Assembly (NCBI RefSeq): GCF_001580365.1
Contig: NZ_CP014480.1
Coordinates: 2,543,008-2,607,007 of the forward strand
DNA from: Kocuria turfanensis
GTDB lineage: Bacteria; Actinomycetota; Actinomycetes; Actinomycetales; Micrococcaceae
Length of the DNA stretch: 64,000 nt
Direction of reading: 5' to 3'
The notes under the pieces are model-generated. The model searched no databases. It was not told the DNA's origin and saw only the letters and a list, made by a program, of their open reading frames with translations. Positions 1 to 8,401 of the stretch are shown in pieces (the first letter of the stretch is position 1; the number at the start of each line of letters is the position of its first letter). The position numbers and the translations under genes are program-made.

Positions 1-1248
1 CATCGGCATACCGGTGACCGTGCGCAGCCAGCGCTCCTCGGAGGGGAAGGGCAGCACCTGGGCAGTGGGGCACAGGAGCAGGTCGTAGGCGCCGAAGAAC
101 GCCTGGGTCGCCTCGTGCAGGCGGGTGCGGGCCAGGGCGGCGTCCATGAGCTGCGGGCCGGTGAGGGCCAGGCCCTTCTCGACGTTCCACACGACCTCGG
201 GCTTCACCTGCTCCCGGTGCTCGGCGACCACGGTGCGCAGGTTCACGGCCATGTCGAAGGCCCGCGTCACATCGAACACCTCATCGGCGTCACGCAGGTC
301 GGGCACGGCCTCCTCGACCACGGCCCCGATCTGCTCGAACACCCGCGCCTGCTCGCGAAGCACGTCGAGGATCTCCGCCTCGACCGGCACGCCGACCCCG
401 AAGTCCGTGGTCAGCCCGATCCGCACCCCGGCCAGGGGCCGGGCGTCGGGCTCGGGGAGATCCTCGGCGGCCAACGTGCGGAACGCCGCCCGCTCCACCG
501 GGCACGCCAGCGGGACCCGGGGGTCGGGCCCGGTGAGCACGGACATCGCCAGGACGACGTCGTCCACGCTGCGGGCGATCGGCCCGGACCGGCCCAGCCA
601 CGCCCAGGCGTCGGGGGAGGGAGCGAGGGGCAGGACCCCGGTGGAGGGCCGGAACCCCACGACGTTGCAGAACGACGCCGGGTTGCGCAGGGACCCGCCC
701 ATGTCCGAGCCGTCGCCCAGGGGCTGGATCCGGGACGCGATCGCCGCGGCGGCCCCGCCACTGGAGCCGCCGGCGCTGCGGGTGCGGTCGTAGGGGTTGT
801 GCGTGGTGCCGAAGAGCTCGTTGAAGCTGTGGGAGCCGGCGGCGAACTCCGGCACGTTGTTCTTGCCGGTGCTGATCACCCCGGCCGCCCGGAACCGGGC
901 CACGATCAGGTCGTCGTGGTCGGGCACGTGCTCGGCGAACACCGGGGAACCGGAGGTCGTGCGGATCCCGCGGACGGCGTGGGTGTCCTTGTGGGTCATC
1001 GGCACCCCGTGCAGGGGCGGCAGCTCGTCGGGCGGGGTGACGACGGTGCGCTCGTCGGCTCGCGCGGCCGCCGCGTAGGCCGCTTCCCGGACCTGGGTGA
1101 CCACGGCGTTGACGGCCGGGTTCACGGCGTCGATCCGGGCGTAGTGGGCCTCGAGCACCTCCCGCGCGGACACGCTCCGCTGCCGGATCGCGGCCGAGAG
1201 CTCCCGGGCGGAGAGCTCCAGCAGGGAGGTGTCCGCGCGGGCGGTCAT
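1..1248 (-). CDS. Amidase signature family hydrolase, 3' end cut off by window edge
   Basis: Predicted amidase hydrolysing a carboxamide bond to acid and ammonia or amine; the substrate is unknown. The visible 416 residues show the amidase-signature triad: Lys87 in MTHKD, the cis-Ser in GSSGG (about 161-165), and nucleophile Ser186 in GSDMGGSLRNPA. The 24-residue spacing between the two serines matches the family. Full family members are about 450-500 residues, so the C-terminus lies outside the window. The ATG at 1246-1248 overlaps the stop of the upstream M20 hydrolase gene (ATGA), so the two are translationally coupled. A pair of amidohydrolases suggests use of an amide or N-acyl amino acid nutrient; that is inference. 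Confidence 0.93.
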   Translation of the reverse strand, partial: MTARADTSLLELSARELSAAIRQRSVSAREVLEAHYARIDAVNPAVNAVVTQVREAAYAAAARADERTVVTPPDELPPLHGVPMTHKDTHAVRGIRTTSGSPVFAEHVPDHDDLIVARFRAAGVISTGKNNVPEFAAGSHSFNELFGTTHNPYDRTRSAGGSSGGAAAAIASRIQPLGDGSDMGGSLRNPASFCNVVGFRPSTGVLPLAPSPDAWAWLGRSGPIARSVDDVVLAMSVLTGPDPRVPLACPVERAAFRTLAAEDLPEPDARPLAGVRIGLTTDFGVGVPVEAEILDVLREQARVFEQIGAVVEEAVPDLRDADEVFDVTRAFDMAVNLRTVVAEHREQVKPEVVWNVEKGLALTGPQLMDAALARTRLHEATQAFFGAYDLLLCPTAQVLPFPSEERWLRTVTGMPM

Positions 1249-2474
1249 CGGGCGATGCCTACGCGGGAGAGGATCGCCGTGACCGCGGCGGTCACGCCCG
1301 TGGTCAGGGTCGGCTCCATCACCGGGGCGAAGAAGGGCGAGTGGTTGGTCGGCACCGGCTTCCCGCCGTCGAGCACGTCGTCGGGCGTGCCGCCGAAGAA
1401 CCAGTAGACGCCGGGCACCCCGATGGCGTCGGGCAGGTGCCCGAAGTCCTCGCTGCCCATCTGGGCGGGACGGTCCAGCACGTTTCCCTCGCCCAGGGCG
1501 GCCCCGAGCGCCTGCTTGAGCGCGGCCGTCTCCGCGGGGTCGTTGACGAGCAGGGGGAAGGTGTAGAGCTCCTCGATGTCCGGGGCCGGTGCGCCCGAGG
1601 CGTCGGCCTCCGCGAGGATCACGCGGCGCAGCGCGGCGAGCACCTTCTCCCGGACCGCGCGGTCGAGGTTGCGGACGTTGACGGTGAACACCGCCGTCGG
1701 GGGAATGATGTTCTCCTTCAGTCCCGCGTGGAAGGTGGCGATGGTGATGACGGCGGACTGCTGGGCGGGCACCTCGCGGGAGACGATGCTCTGCATCCGC
1801 ACCACCATGTGGGCGGCCAGCACGACAGGGTCGATCGTGTCCTCGGGACGGGAGCCGTGCCCGCCGCGCCCGTGCACCGTGACCCGCCAGCTGTCGGCCA
1901 TCGCCATGGCCGGGCCGGTGCTGATCTCCACCTGCCCGGCGCGCCCCGGCCACACGTGCTGGCCGTAGACGACCTCCGGGCGCGGTGCCCGGTCCCACAG
2001 CCCGTCGTCGAGCATGGCGCGGGCGCCCTCGGCGGTCTCCTCGCCGGGCTGGAAGAGGAACACGACCGTGCCCGCCCACGCGTCGCGGTCGCCGGCGAGC
2101 AGGGTCGCGGCGCCGATCGCGCTGGTGATGTGGGTGTCGTGGCCGCACGCGTGCATCACCGGCACCTCGGTGCCGTCGGGCAGGGTGCCGCGGGCCGTGG
2201 AGGCGTAGTCGAGGCCGGTGTCCTCGGCCAGGGGCAGGGCGTCCGTGTCCGCGCGGAAGCCGACGACAGGCCCCTCGCCGTTGCGCAGGACGGCGACGAC
2301 GCCGGTGTCCCCGCACCGGAACGTCTCGCAGCCCAGTGCCTCCATGCGGGCGCGGATCAGCTCGGCGGTCGCGTGCTCCTGCATGGACAGCTCCGGGCTC
2401 CGGTGCAGGTGGCGGTAGAGCTCGTGCAGGTTGTCGCGGAGCGCGGTGGGGACCTCGGGAACGGTGGTGGTCAT
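1245..2474 (-). CDS. M20-family amidohydrolase (hippurate / N-acyl amino acid hydrolase type)
   Basis: A 409-aa metal-dependent amidohydrolase of the M20/amidohydrolase group, which cleaves N-acyl amino acids such as hippurate or indole-acetyl conjugates. Seen: FRADTDALP (73-81) and the metal-binding HACGHDTH (108-115), then a dimerisation region with GRGGHGSRPEDTIDPV and a C-terminal MGSEDF motif, all typical. Length is normal. The ATG at 2474 has a GGAAAGGA ribosome site 5-6 nt upstream. The stop overlaps the start of the amidase, so this is the first gene of a two-gene operon reading leftward. The exact acyl substrate cannot be told from sequence. Confidence 0.93.
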   Translation of the reverse strand: MTTTVPEVPTALRDNLHELYRHLHRSPELSMQEHATAELIRARMEALGCETFRCGDTGVVAVLRNGEGPVVGFRADTDALPLAEDTGLDYASTARGTLPDGTEVPVMHACGHDTHITSAIGAATLLAGDRDAWAGTVVFLFQPGEETAEGARAMLDDGLWDRAPRPEVVYGQHVWPGRAGQVEISTGPAMAMADSWRVTVHGRGGHGSRPEDTIDPVVLAAHMVVRMQSIVSREVPAQQSAVITIATFHAGLKENIIPPTAVFTVNVRNLDRAVREKVLAALRRVILAEADASGAPAPDIEELYTFPLLVNDPAETAALKQALGAALGEGNVLDRPAQMGSEDFGHLPDAIGVPGVYWFFGGTPDDVLDGGKPVPTNHSPFFAPVMEPTLTTGVTAAVTAILSRVGIAR

Positions 2475-3126
2475 GACGTCCTTTCCTGGTGAGCCGCCGG
2501 GGCGGCGGGCCGCCGTGTGTTCCGTAGTAGTTGTCGCAGCAGCTTCAGGATGCGCGGCTGGTGGTCTGCGTGGTCAAGAAGTCCCTCGTGCGCCGAGGTC
2601 AGGAACGCCGCGGCAGGCCCGCGCGGAAAGTCTCCTTCAGCGCGGTCAGCTGAGCGCCGTGGTCGGTGCCGTCCGTGTTCAGCACCGGCCGGTGCTCGGC
2701 GATCCACCGCCGCTCCAGCGCGTCGACGTCGTCCTTCGTCGCGCAGACCGCCCAGCCCAGGAGCAGGTGCTCCTGTATCCAGTCCGTGAGCCGCTGCTCC
2801 TGCGCCTCGTCGAGGACCACCCGGCCGCGCCCGTCCAGGGCCGCGCCCTGCCGCCAGGACGGGCCGCCCGGCAGGAGGACGGCCAGCAGCGTGCGCCGCA
2901 GCGCCGAGGACCGGGTGCGCCGCAGGTGCTGGCCCACGATGCGCTGGTGCAGATTGCGGCGGGCCCGGCCCACGTAGAGCAGCTCGGCCCGGCCGGAGGC
3001 GTGCACCAGCCGCGGCACGTCCGGCAGCTGCAGCAGACCGGCCGCCTCGGGGGTGGGATAGCGGGCGGTGTCCAGCCACCAGGAGTAGACACCGCGCTCC
3101 CGGCCCGGTTCCGCTTGCAGCGGGGT

Positions 3127-3132
3127 GCTAAG
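3127..3132. repeat. Target site duplication GCTAAG, left copy
   Basis: GCTAAG directly before the TGT end of the IS481-family element; it is identical to 4249-4254. This copy also supplies the transposase stop codon (TAG on the minus strand at 3130-3128). Confidence 0.9.
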
Positions 3133-4138
3133 TGTAAGAGGGCATGACGTTATTGGCACGGGCCGGGGTGCGTGAGACCGGGGGCTGATCACCACAGGCG
3201 GTGTGGGGCCGATGGTAGTTGAAGTGGTTGACCCACACCCCGATCGCGTCCCGGCGGGCCTGCTCGCTGGCGTAGGGGCGGGCGTAGAGGACTTCGTCGG
3301 CGAGCAGCCGGTTGAACCGCTCCACCTTCCCGTTGTGGCGCGGGGTGTACGGGCGGATCCGCTGATGCCGGGAGGCGAGGACCTCCACCGTGCGGGTGAA
3401 GTCTTTCGCCCGGTAGTTGGCGCCGTTGTCGGTGACCACCCGATGCAGCCGGTCGATGCCGTGGGCGGCGAAGAACACCCTCGCCCGGCAGAAGAACCCG
3501 ATCGTGGTGGTCGCCCGCTCGTCCTCGAGGGCCTCGGTATAGGCCAGCCTTGAGAACCCGTCCACGGCCGAGTGCAGGTAGGTGTAGCCGACCTTCGCCC
3601 CGGGACCACGCTTGGACTGCTTGGCAGCAGCGCTGCCACGGCCGTGGGCCCGCCAGCCGCCGCCGTCGGGGATCCGTCCGACCTTCTTCACGTCCAGGTG
3701 CACCATGTGCCCTGGCCACCCCGCACGGATCCGCCGCGGCGGGCGCCGCAGGTCGTCCCCGTCCGGAGTGAGGTCGCGCAGCCGAGAGATGCCCAGCCGG
3801 GACAGCCAGCGGCCCACGGTGCGCAGGTGCAGGCGGTGCCCCAGATCCAGCAGGTGGCGGTGGATGCGCCGGGCCGACCACTTCCGGTCCCGGCGCAGGG
3901 ACTCGATGAGCTCCACGACCGCCGCAGGGGTGCGCTGAGGGCTGCGCCGCGGAGTCGAGGGATGATCGACCAACCCCGCCTCACCCGCTGCGAGGTAGCG
4001 GGCCACCCAGGTGGCCACCGTGGGACGGCTGACCCGGAACTCGGTCGCCACATGGGCTTTCGGGATGCCGTCGTGGAGGTGACGGTGGACCATGCGCAGC
4101 CGGCCGGTGGGGGTCAGGGGTGCATTACGGTGGGTCAT
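3128..4138 (-). CDS. IS481-family DDE transposase
   Basis: A 336-aa transposase carrying out cut-or-copy movement of the surrounding element. N-terminal MTHRNAPLTPTGR is a hallmark of the family, followed by helix-turn-helix segments (about 25-50 and 85-120) and an integrase-core catalytic domain with D149 (VHLDVKK), D237 (VVTDNGANY) and E273 (GKVERFN), i.e. DD35E spacing. The ATG at 4138 is chosen over the in-frame upstream ATG at 4180 because it gives the family's usual N-terminus. The reading frame crosses the end of the element: the last sense codon is half element, half target, and the TAG stop lies wholly in the target duplication. Confidence 0.92.
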   Translation of the reverse strand: MTHRNAPLTPTGRLRMVHRHLHDGIPKAHVATEFRVSRPTVATWVARYLAAGEAGLVDHPSTPRRSPQRTPAAVVELIESLRRDRKWSARRIHRHLLDLGHRLHLRTVGRWLSRLGISRLRDLTPDGDDLRRPPRRIRAGWPGHMVHLDVKKVGRIPDGGGWRAHGRGSAAAKQSKRGPGAKVGYTYLHSAVDGFSRLAYTEALEDERATTTIGFFCRARVFFAAHGIDRLHRVVTDNGANYRAKDFTRTVEVLASRHQRIRPYTPRHNGKVERFNRLLADEVLYARPYASEQARRDAIGVWVNHFNYHRPHTACGDQPPVSRTPARANNVMPSYT

Positions 4139-4248
4139 GAACGGGCTCTCTCGCGCGGATGTTGGTGTAGGAACTTCCATCCTGAAGCGAGGAGCCCGTT
4201 CCTCATCTCAGCGCCGCACCCGCGCCAAGAACCTCATGCCCCGCAACA
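3133..4248 (-). mobile_element. IS481-family insertion sequence, complete, 1116 bp
   Basis: Bounded by imperfect terminal inverted repeats of about 30 bp (3133-3162 and 4219-4248, 23 of 30 matching), both starting TGT and sharing GGGCATGA. Flanked on both sides by GCTAAG (3127-3132 and 4249-4254), a perfect 6-bp target duplication. IS481 itself is known to duplicate 6 bp at NCTAGN targets; GCTAAG differs in one base. The single transposase gene fills the element. The intact ends and duplication indicate a recent, undecayed insertion. Confidence 0.93.
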
Positions 4249-4254
4249 GCTAAG
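4249..4254. repeat. Target site duplication GCTAAG, right copy
   Basis: GCTAAG immediately after the right end of the element, identical to 3127-3132. It codes for Leu15-Ser16 of the interrupted GIY-YIG gene. Confidence 0.9.
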
Positions 4255-4296
4255 TGGGAGGTTGGGCAGGCTGAAGTCAGTGCGCTGGGTGCTCAC

Positions 4297-4603
4297 GCGT
4301 CCTCCCTTTCCGGCTCTCCCGAGGCAGCAGGTTCAATTCACCTGCCGCGTCAGCCCGTGGTCCCAGGGCATCCCCTGACCACTAGTTTGCGGATGCAATT
4401 GGCACTCCGACTCTAGAGGCAGTGTGAGGCATGACACGGTGGCTGGCGCATTACTTTTTGAAGTAGCGGCAGAAATGTCCGTGGGCTCGACAGCCGGAAC
4501 CACCATCGCGGGCGGTGCCGCAACAGGCGGGTCACATCGTTGTTCCTCCTCGGGCGCGGGGCGAGCATGGAAGTCTCGCCCGCCGATCCCCGGAGGAGTC
4601 GTC
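4297..4603. other. Intergenic region, no gene seen (307 bp)
   Basis: Lies between the start of the disrupted GIY-YIG gene (leftward) and the VOC gene (rightward), so it should hold both promoters. A small perfect hairpin, GCAGGT-TCAATTC-ACCTGC, occurs near 4327-4345. The stretch around 4380-4480 is less GC-rich than its surroundings, as expected of a promoter region, but no convincing -35/-10 pair was found. Confidence 0.5.
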
Positions 4604-5062
4604 ATGGCCTACCAGTTCTATCCCCACATCCCCGTCACCGACCTGGCGCGCTCGCGGGCGTTCTACGAGGCCCTGGGCTGGTCGGTGGCGCCCGGCCTGG
4701 AGGAGGGGCACAGCGTGATCCTGGAGCTCGGCGAGAACTTCGGGGTCACCCTCGTGGAGCGCGATTACATGCAGCGGGTCATCGGCGGGGACCAGGAGCT
4801 GGCCGACCCCGGCCGCACGGTGAGCGGCGGCTACGCCCTGGTCGTGGACACGCCCGAGGAGGTCGACGCCCTGGCGGAGCGGGCGGTGGCCGCCGGCGCC
4901 ACCACGCACCGGGCCGAGGACGCCGGCTACATGCGCAACCGGGTCTTCGCCGACCCGGACGGCCACCGGTGGAACATCGCCTGGGTGGATCCGCTCGTGA
5001 TGGAGCGGAACTGGGACGCGGTCAAGGAGAAGTACCCGGAGGCCGCGCTGCCGCAAGGGTGA
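4604..5062 (+). CDS. VOC-superfamily (glyoxalase/bleomycin-resistance-like) protein
   Basis: A 152-aa single-domain protein of the vicinal oxygen chelate fold. It starts PHIPVTDLARSRAFYEALGW, the standard first beta-alpha-beta unit, and ends with FADPDGHRWNIAWVDP, the standard last strand where a metal or substrate Glu/His usually sits. Members range from glyoxalases to dioxygenases and binding proteins; short stand-alone ones like this are usually unassigned. The ATG at 4604 follows GGAGGA (4592-4597) at good spacing; longer in-frame extensions upstream look like noise. No partner gene is co-directional. Function beyond fold not claimed. Confidence 0.88.
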   Translation: MAYQFYPHIPVTDLARSRAFYEALGWSVAPGLEEGHSVILELGENFGVTLVERDYMQRVIGGDQELADPGRTVSGGYALVVDTPEEVDALAERAVAAGATTHRAEDAGYMRNRVFADPDGHRWNIAWVDPLVMERNWDAVKEKYPEAALPQG

Positions 5063-5084
5063 GCCGGTCACCCGGCTCAGCCCT

Positions 5085-5648
5085 TCAGGACCGCTGCCGG
5101 TGGTGGAGGATGAGCAGCCGCGCGTAGCCGTCCGTGAGGCGGTCGATGAGGTCGACCTTCAGGTACTCGTCCTCGGAGATCCGGCGCACAGTGTGCAGGG
5201 AGGTCCCGTCGAAGGCCACGGGAGGCGGCAGCTCGCCCGGGCCGTCGGGCGGTTCCACCTCCAGCCGCCACGCGCCCAGGTCCTGGTGCGGGGTGGCGTC
5301 GGGGCCCGGTGTGCGCGCCCACAACCGGCCGTCCGTGCCCACGACCAGGCCGCCGACGACGTGCCACCCGTGGCCGCTCCGGACCCCGGAGAGCGCACGG
5401 CCGAACAGGGGGTAGGACCGGGCGCCCCGGGGGAAGTGCACGAGCCGGGCCGGCTTCAGGCCTTCCGCGCGCAGCAGCTCGCTCGCCTCGACCCCGACCT
5501 CCCGCACCTCGGCCAGCGCCTGTTCCAGATCGGCGTCCCGGGCATCGGCCTCCCGGGAATCAGCCTCGGAGCGGGCGCGATCGCCCGACGCCGGCGCCTG
5601 CGATCCCGTGGCCGCTACCCGGGAACGTCGTTGGTCCTCGATGCTCAT
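5085..5648 (-). CDS. Hypothetical cytoplasmic protein
   Basis: 187 aa, not recognised. N-terminal third (to about 60) is charged and low-complexity with a probable helix; the rest is a compact mixed domain containing WHVVGGLVVGTDGRLWART, ending in a basic tail. No signal peptide or membrane segment is visible. Start ATG at 5648 with GAGGGACGG upstream; further upstream in-frame sequence is arginine- and proline-rich and looks like antisense noise. Stop lies 20 nt from the convergent VOC gene's stop. Coding confidence comes from the ribosome site and sensible amino-acid mix only. Confidence 0.6.
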   Translation of the reverse strand: MSIEDQRRSRVAATGSQAPASGDRARSEADSREADARDADLEQALAEVREVGVEASELLRAEGLKPARLVHFPRGARSYPLFGRALSGVRSGHGWHVVGGLVVGTDGRLWARTPGPDATPHQDLGAWRLEVEPPDGPGELPPPVAFDGTSLHTVRRISEDEYLKVDLIDRLTDGYARLLILHHRQRS

Positions 5649-5764
5649 GTCCGTCCCTCGTCTCCGTGGCCACGAGTCTAGGTGAGCCACGGCACACCGG
5701 GGGGCGGCGGTCGTCCGGTGGGCCGGATATGTCTCTGCCCGACCTTCCCGGAGTCCGGCGCGGC

Positions 5765-8401
5765 TCACATCTCGATCCGCCGCGCCTCCCGCAGGTTCGC
5801 GAAGCGCTCCGGGTTGGAGGTCAGCACGATCACCTGAGTCCGCTCCCCGGCGGTGGTGATGGCCGAGGCCAGCCGGCGCAGCCGCTGCGGGTCGGAGTGG
5901 CCCAGGGCGTCGTCGAGCAGCACCGGCACCCCGTCCTCCGGGTCCACCAGCAGGGCGGTGGCGAGCCGGATGAGGATCACCAGCTGCTCCTTGGCCCCGG
6001 TGGACAGGGCCGCGAAGGGCAGCCAGTCGCCGTCGAGCTTGCGCTGCTCCACCTCCAGGGTGCCGCTCACCTGCACCTCGAACTCCGGGCCGTAGACGGC
6101 CCGGCCCAGCTGCTCCACCGCGGTGCGGAACGGCTGGACGTACTGGGCGTGGGCGCGCTCGCGGTGGGCCAGCAGGGTGCGCTCCAGCAGCAGGGCCGCC
6201 TCGGCCCGCCGCTCCATCCCGGCCAGGTGGCGCCGGGCGGCCTCGAGCCGGGTCTCGGCCTGGTCGTGGACCAGCTGCACCCGGTCGCGGCCCATGCCCT
6301 CGAGCTTGCCCAGCAGGGAGCTGCGGCGGCCCTGCCGGTCGGTGAGCAGCCGCTCGAGCCCGGCGACCTGGTCGGCCACGAGCTGCCGGTCCGCGAGCAC
6401 TCGCTCGGCGTCCAGACCCGTCAGGTGCGCCTCGTGCGCGTCGATCTCCTCCTGGACGGCGGCCAGCGCCGCACCGGCCGCGGTGACGGCGCGCTCGAGC
6501 TCCTCGTCCGGCACGTCGTGGCGGGCCTCCTCGAGCCGGGCCCGGGCGGCGGTGAGGGCCCGCTCCTGCTCCAGGGCCGCACCCTGCAGGGAGTGCAGCC
6601 GCGTCTGCGCCTTCTCCAGGTTCGCCCGGGCCGCCTGGGCGGCCGCCTCCGTGCGGCGGGCGGCGTCCTCGGCCTCGATGAGGGCGTCCTCGGCGGCCTG
6701 GACCGTGGCCTGCGCCGCGTCGGCCGACGCCGGCAGCGGCACGTCGCCGCTGCGCCGCTCGCCGTACTGCTCGATCGCCGCCGCGAGGCGGTCCCGCTCG
6801 TCGCGCAGCCGGCTCTCGTCCTCGCCGTCCAGGAGCCGGTCGCGGTCCGCCACGGCCTCGCGCACCTGCCGGGCCAGCTCCTGGGCGTCGCGCCACGCCG
6901 CCCGCGCCTCGGCGACCGAGCCGAGCCCGTGCCGCGCCAGCAGCGCGGCGAAGGCCTCGGCGGCCTGCTGCGCGGCGTCCCGGCGGGTCTCGATGCCCTG
7001 CTCCGGGGAGATCCGCACCCGCCACTCGCCGGGGATCTCGATCTCGACCTCGTCGGTCACCGGGACCGACCACGGCTCCTCGGAGCGGACCTCCTCCGTG
7101 GCGCCGCAGCGCTCGATGCGGCGGGCGTGCCCGAGCGCGGTGAGCTCCACCCGGGCGCTGCCGGCGGCCAGCTCCGCCTCGGCCCGCTCCGCGGCGCGCT
7201 GGGCCCGGTCGAGTTCGTCCAGGACGTCCTCGTCGATCTCGGTGATGGGCCGGGACTGCAGCTCGGCCAGCCGCGCCCGGACCGCCTCAAGGGAGTCCAG
7301 GATCGTGCTCGCGCGGCGGTGGCGCCCGACGTCCTCGAGGTGCTTCTGGTCCTCCCGCGCGGACCGGTGCGCCGCCCGGGCCTCCTGCACGGCGGCCTGG
7401 GCCGCGGCGCGGCGCTGCTCGGTCTCCTCGGCCTGCTCCCGCACCGGTGCGAGGTCCTCCTCGCAGGCGCGCAGGTCTCCGGCGAGAGCGGCGCTGCGCT
7501 CCTCATCGGCGGCCAGGGCGGCGACCAGCTCCGTGCGGCGGCTCGCGCGCTCGCGGGCGCGGTCGAGCTCGCCCTGGGCGGCGTCCCGGCGGCGCTGCGC
7601 CTCCTGCTGCTGCCGCTGGACGGCCTCGATCTGCTCGGCGGCACGGTCCAGCTCCGCCCGCTCGGCCCGGGCCGCGGCGAGCTTGCGGCCGGAGTCGGCG
7701 ATCTCCTCGGTGAGCTCCGCCAGCTCGTCCTCGACTCCGGCGATGCCGCGCAGCTCCTCGGCGGCCGCCGCGGCGGCGGTCTCGGCGTCCCGGCAGTCGG
7801 TCTCGGCCTGGACGAACTTGGCGTTCCTCTTCCGCGTGGAGGTCCAGTACCGGTCGCACTCCGCGCCCACGCGCTCCAGCAGGGTGGTGACCTCGCGGTC
7901 GTCGCCCTGGGCCTCGCCGGCGCGGGACTCCAGGGCCCGGCGCAGCGCGGCGCTGTCGGTCAGGGCGTTCTGGTCCAGGCCGCTGGCCTGGAGGTAGCGC
8001 AGCGCCTGCCACAGGATGGTGTCGGCGGTGGCCCACAGCTGCTCGGCGGCGTCGTGGGCCTCGCGGCCGGTGACCGTGCGCCCGGCCGAGGCGCCCGAGA
8101 CGTGACGCAGGGTCGTGGTGGGCCGCTTCAGCCACTGCTTGGTGTAGACCACCCGGGTCGGCCCGATCGAGAATTCCGCCTCCACGAGCACGGGCACGTC
8201 CCGGCCGGCGGGCTTCGCCTCGAGGATCGTGCGCTTCTTGCTGCTGTCCGGCAGGGCGATCAGCGCGTCCAGCGCGTCGATCATGGAGGTCTTGCCGATC
8301 TCGTTGCGGCCGGTGACCACCACGACCCCGGCGTCGGGGAACTCGATCTCGCGGGCGGTCACGCCGCGGAAGTTCTCGAGCTTGAGGCGGTGCAGCTTCA
8401 T
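5765..8401 (-). CDS. SbcC/YhaN-like AAA ATPase with long coiled coil
   Basis: 878-aa SMC-like ATPase predicted to pair with the metallophosphoesterase encoded just upstream in a DNA end-processing nuclease of the SbcCD / YhaNO type. Seen: N-terminal MKLHRLKLENFRGV then Walker A GRNEIGKTS (31-39); a very long Glu/Ala/Arg-rich coiled-coil central region (about 170-780); and a C-terminal ABC-type half with LSTGAKEQLVILIRLATALL (signature) and VPVLLDDALGHSDPQR (Walker B). The GRNE-GKT P-loop style is nearer to YhaN/AAA_27 proteins than to classic SbcC. ATG at 8399-8401 overlaps the previous stop (ATGA), so the two proteins are made together. Confidence 0.88.
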   Translation of the reverse strand: MKLHRLKLENFRGVTAREIEFPDAGVVVVTGRNEIGKTSMIDALDALIALPDSSKKRTILEAKPAGRDVPVLVEAEFSIGPTRVVYTKQWLKRPTTTLRHVSGASAGRTVTGREAHDAAEQLWATADTILWQALRYLQASGLDQNALTDSAALRRALESRAGEAQGDDREVTTLLERVGAECDRYWTSTRKRNAKFVQAETDCRDAETAAAAAAEELRGIAGVEDELAELTEEIADSGRKLAAARAERAELDRAAEQIEAVQRQQQEAQRRRDAAQGELDRARERASRRTELVAALAADEERSAALAGDLRACEEDLAPVREQAEETEQRRAAAQAAVQEARAAHRSAREDQKHLEDVGRHRRASTILDSLEAVRARLAELQSRPITEIDEDVLDELDRAQRAAERAEAELAAGSARVELTALGHARRIERCGATEEVRSEEPWSVPVTDEVEIEIPGEWRVRISPEQGIETRRDAAQQAAEAFAALLARHGLGSVAEARAAWRDAQELARQVREAVADRDRLLDGEDESRLRDERDRLAAAIEQYGERRSGDVPLPASADAAQATVQAAEDALIEAEDAARRTEAAAQAARANLEKAQTRLHSLQGAALEQERALTAARARLEEARHDVPDEELERAVTAAGAALAAVQEEIDAHEAHLTGLDAERVLADRQLVADQVAGLERLLTDRQGRRSSLLGKLEGMGRDRVQLVHDQAETRLEAARRHLAGMERRAEAALLLERTLLAHRERAHAQYVQPFRTAVEQLGRAVYGPEFEVQVSGTLEVEQRKLDGDWLPFAALSTGAKEQLVILIRLATALLVDPEDGVPVLLDDALGHSDPQRLRRLASAITTAGERTQVIVLTSNPERFANLREARRIEM

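Larger units (their letters stand above)
2599..4296 (-). pseudogene. GIY-YIG nuclease-like gene disrupted by an IS481-family insertion
   Basis: Removing the element at 3133-4248 plus one copy of the GCTAAG duplication gives one open frame. It starts at GTG 4294-4296, has a good ribosome site (AAAGGGAGG, 4 nt upstream), and runs to the stop at 2599: 191 residues. Residues 1-16 lie at 4249-4296 and residues 17-191 at 2599-3126. The body carries GVYSWWLD (28-35) and LLYVGRARRNLHQRI, the GIY...YVG pattern of GIY-YIG nuclease domains, and ends in a basic-acidic helical tail. The domain itself is intact but separated from its start and ribosome site, so the gene is probably dead or expressed only from a chance promoter in the element. 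Assignment to GIY-YIG is by motif only. Confidence 0.8.

Noticed and set aside
4324..4346. T-arm-like hairpin GCAGGT-TCAATTC-ACCTGC, considered as part of a tRNA
   Set aside because: Loop does not start TTC in the right register, and no acceptor, D or anticodon arms can be formed around it.
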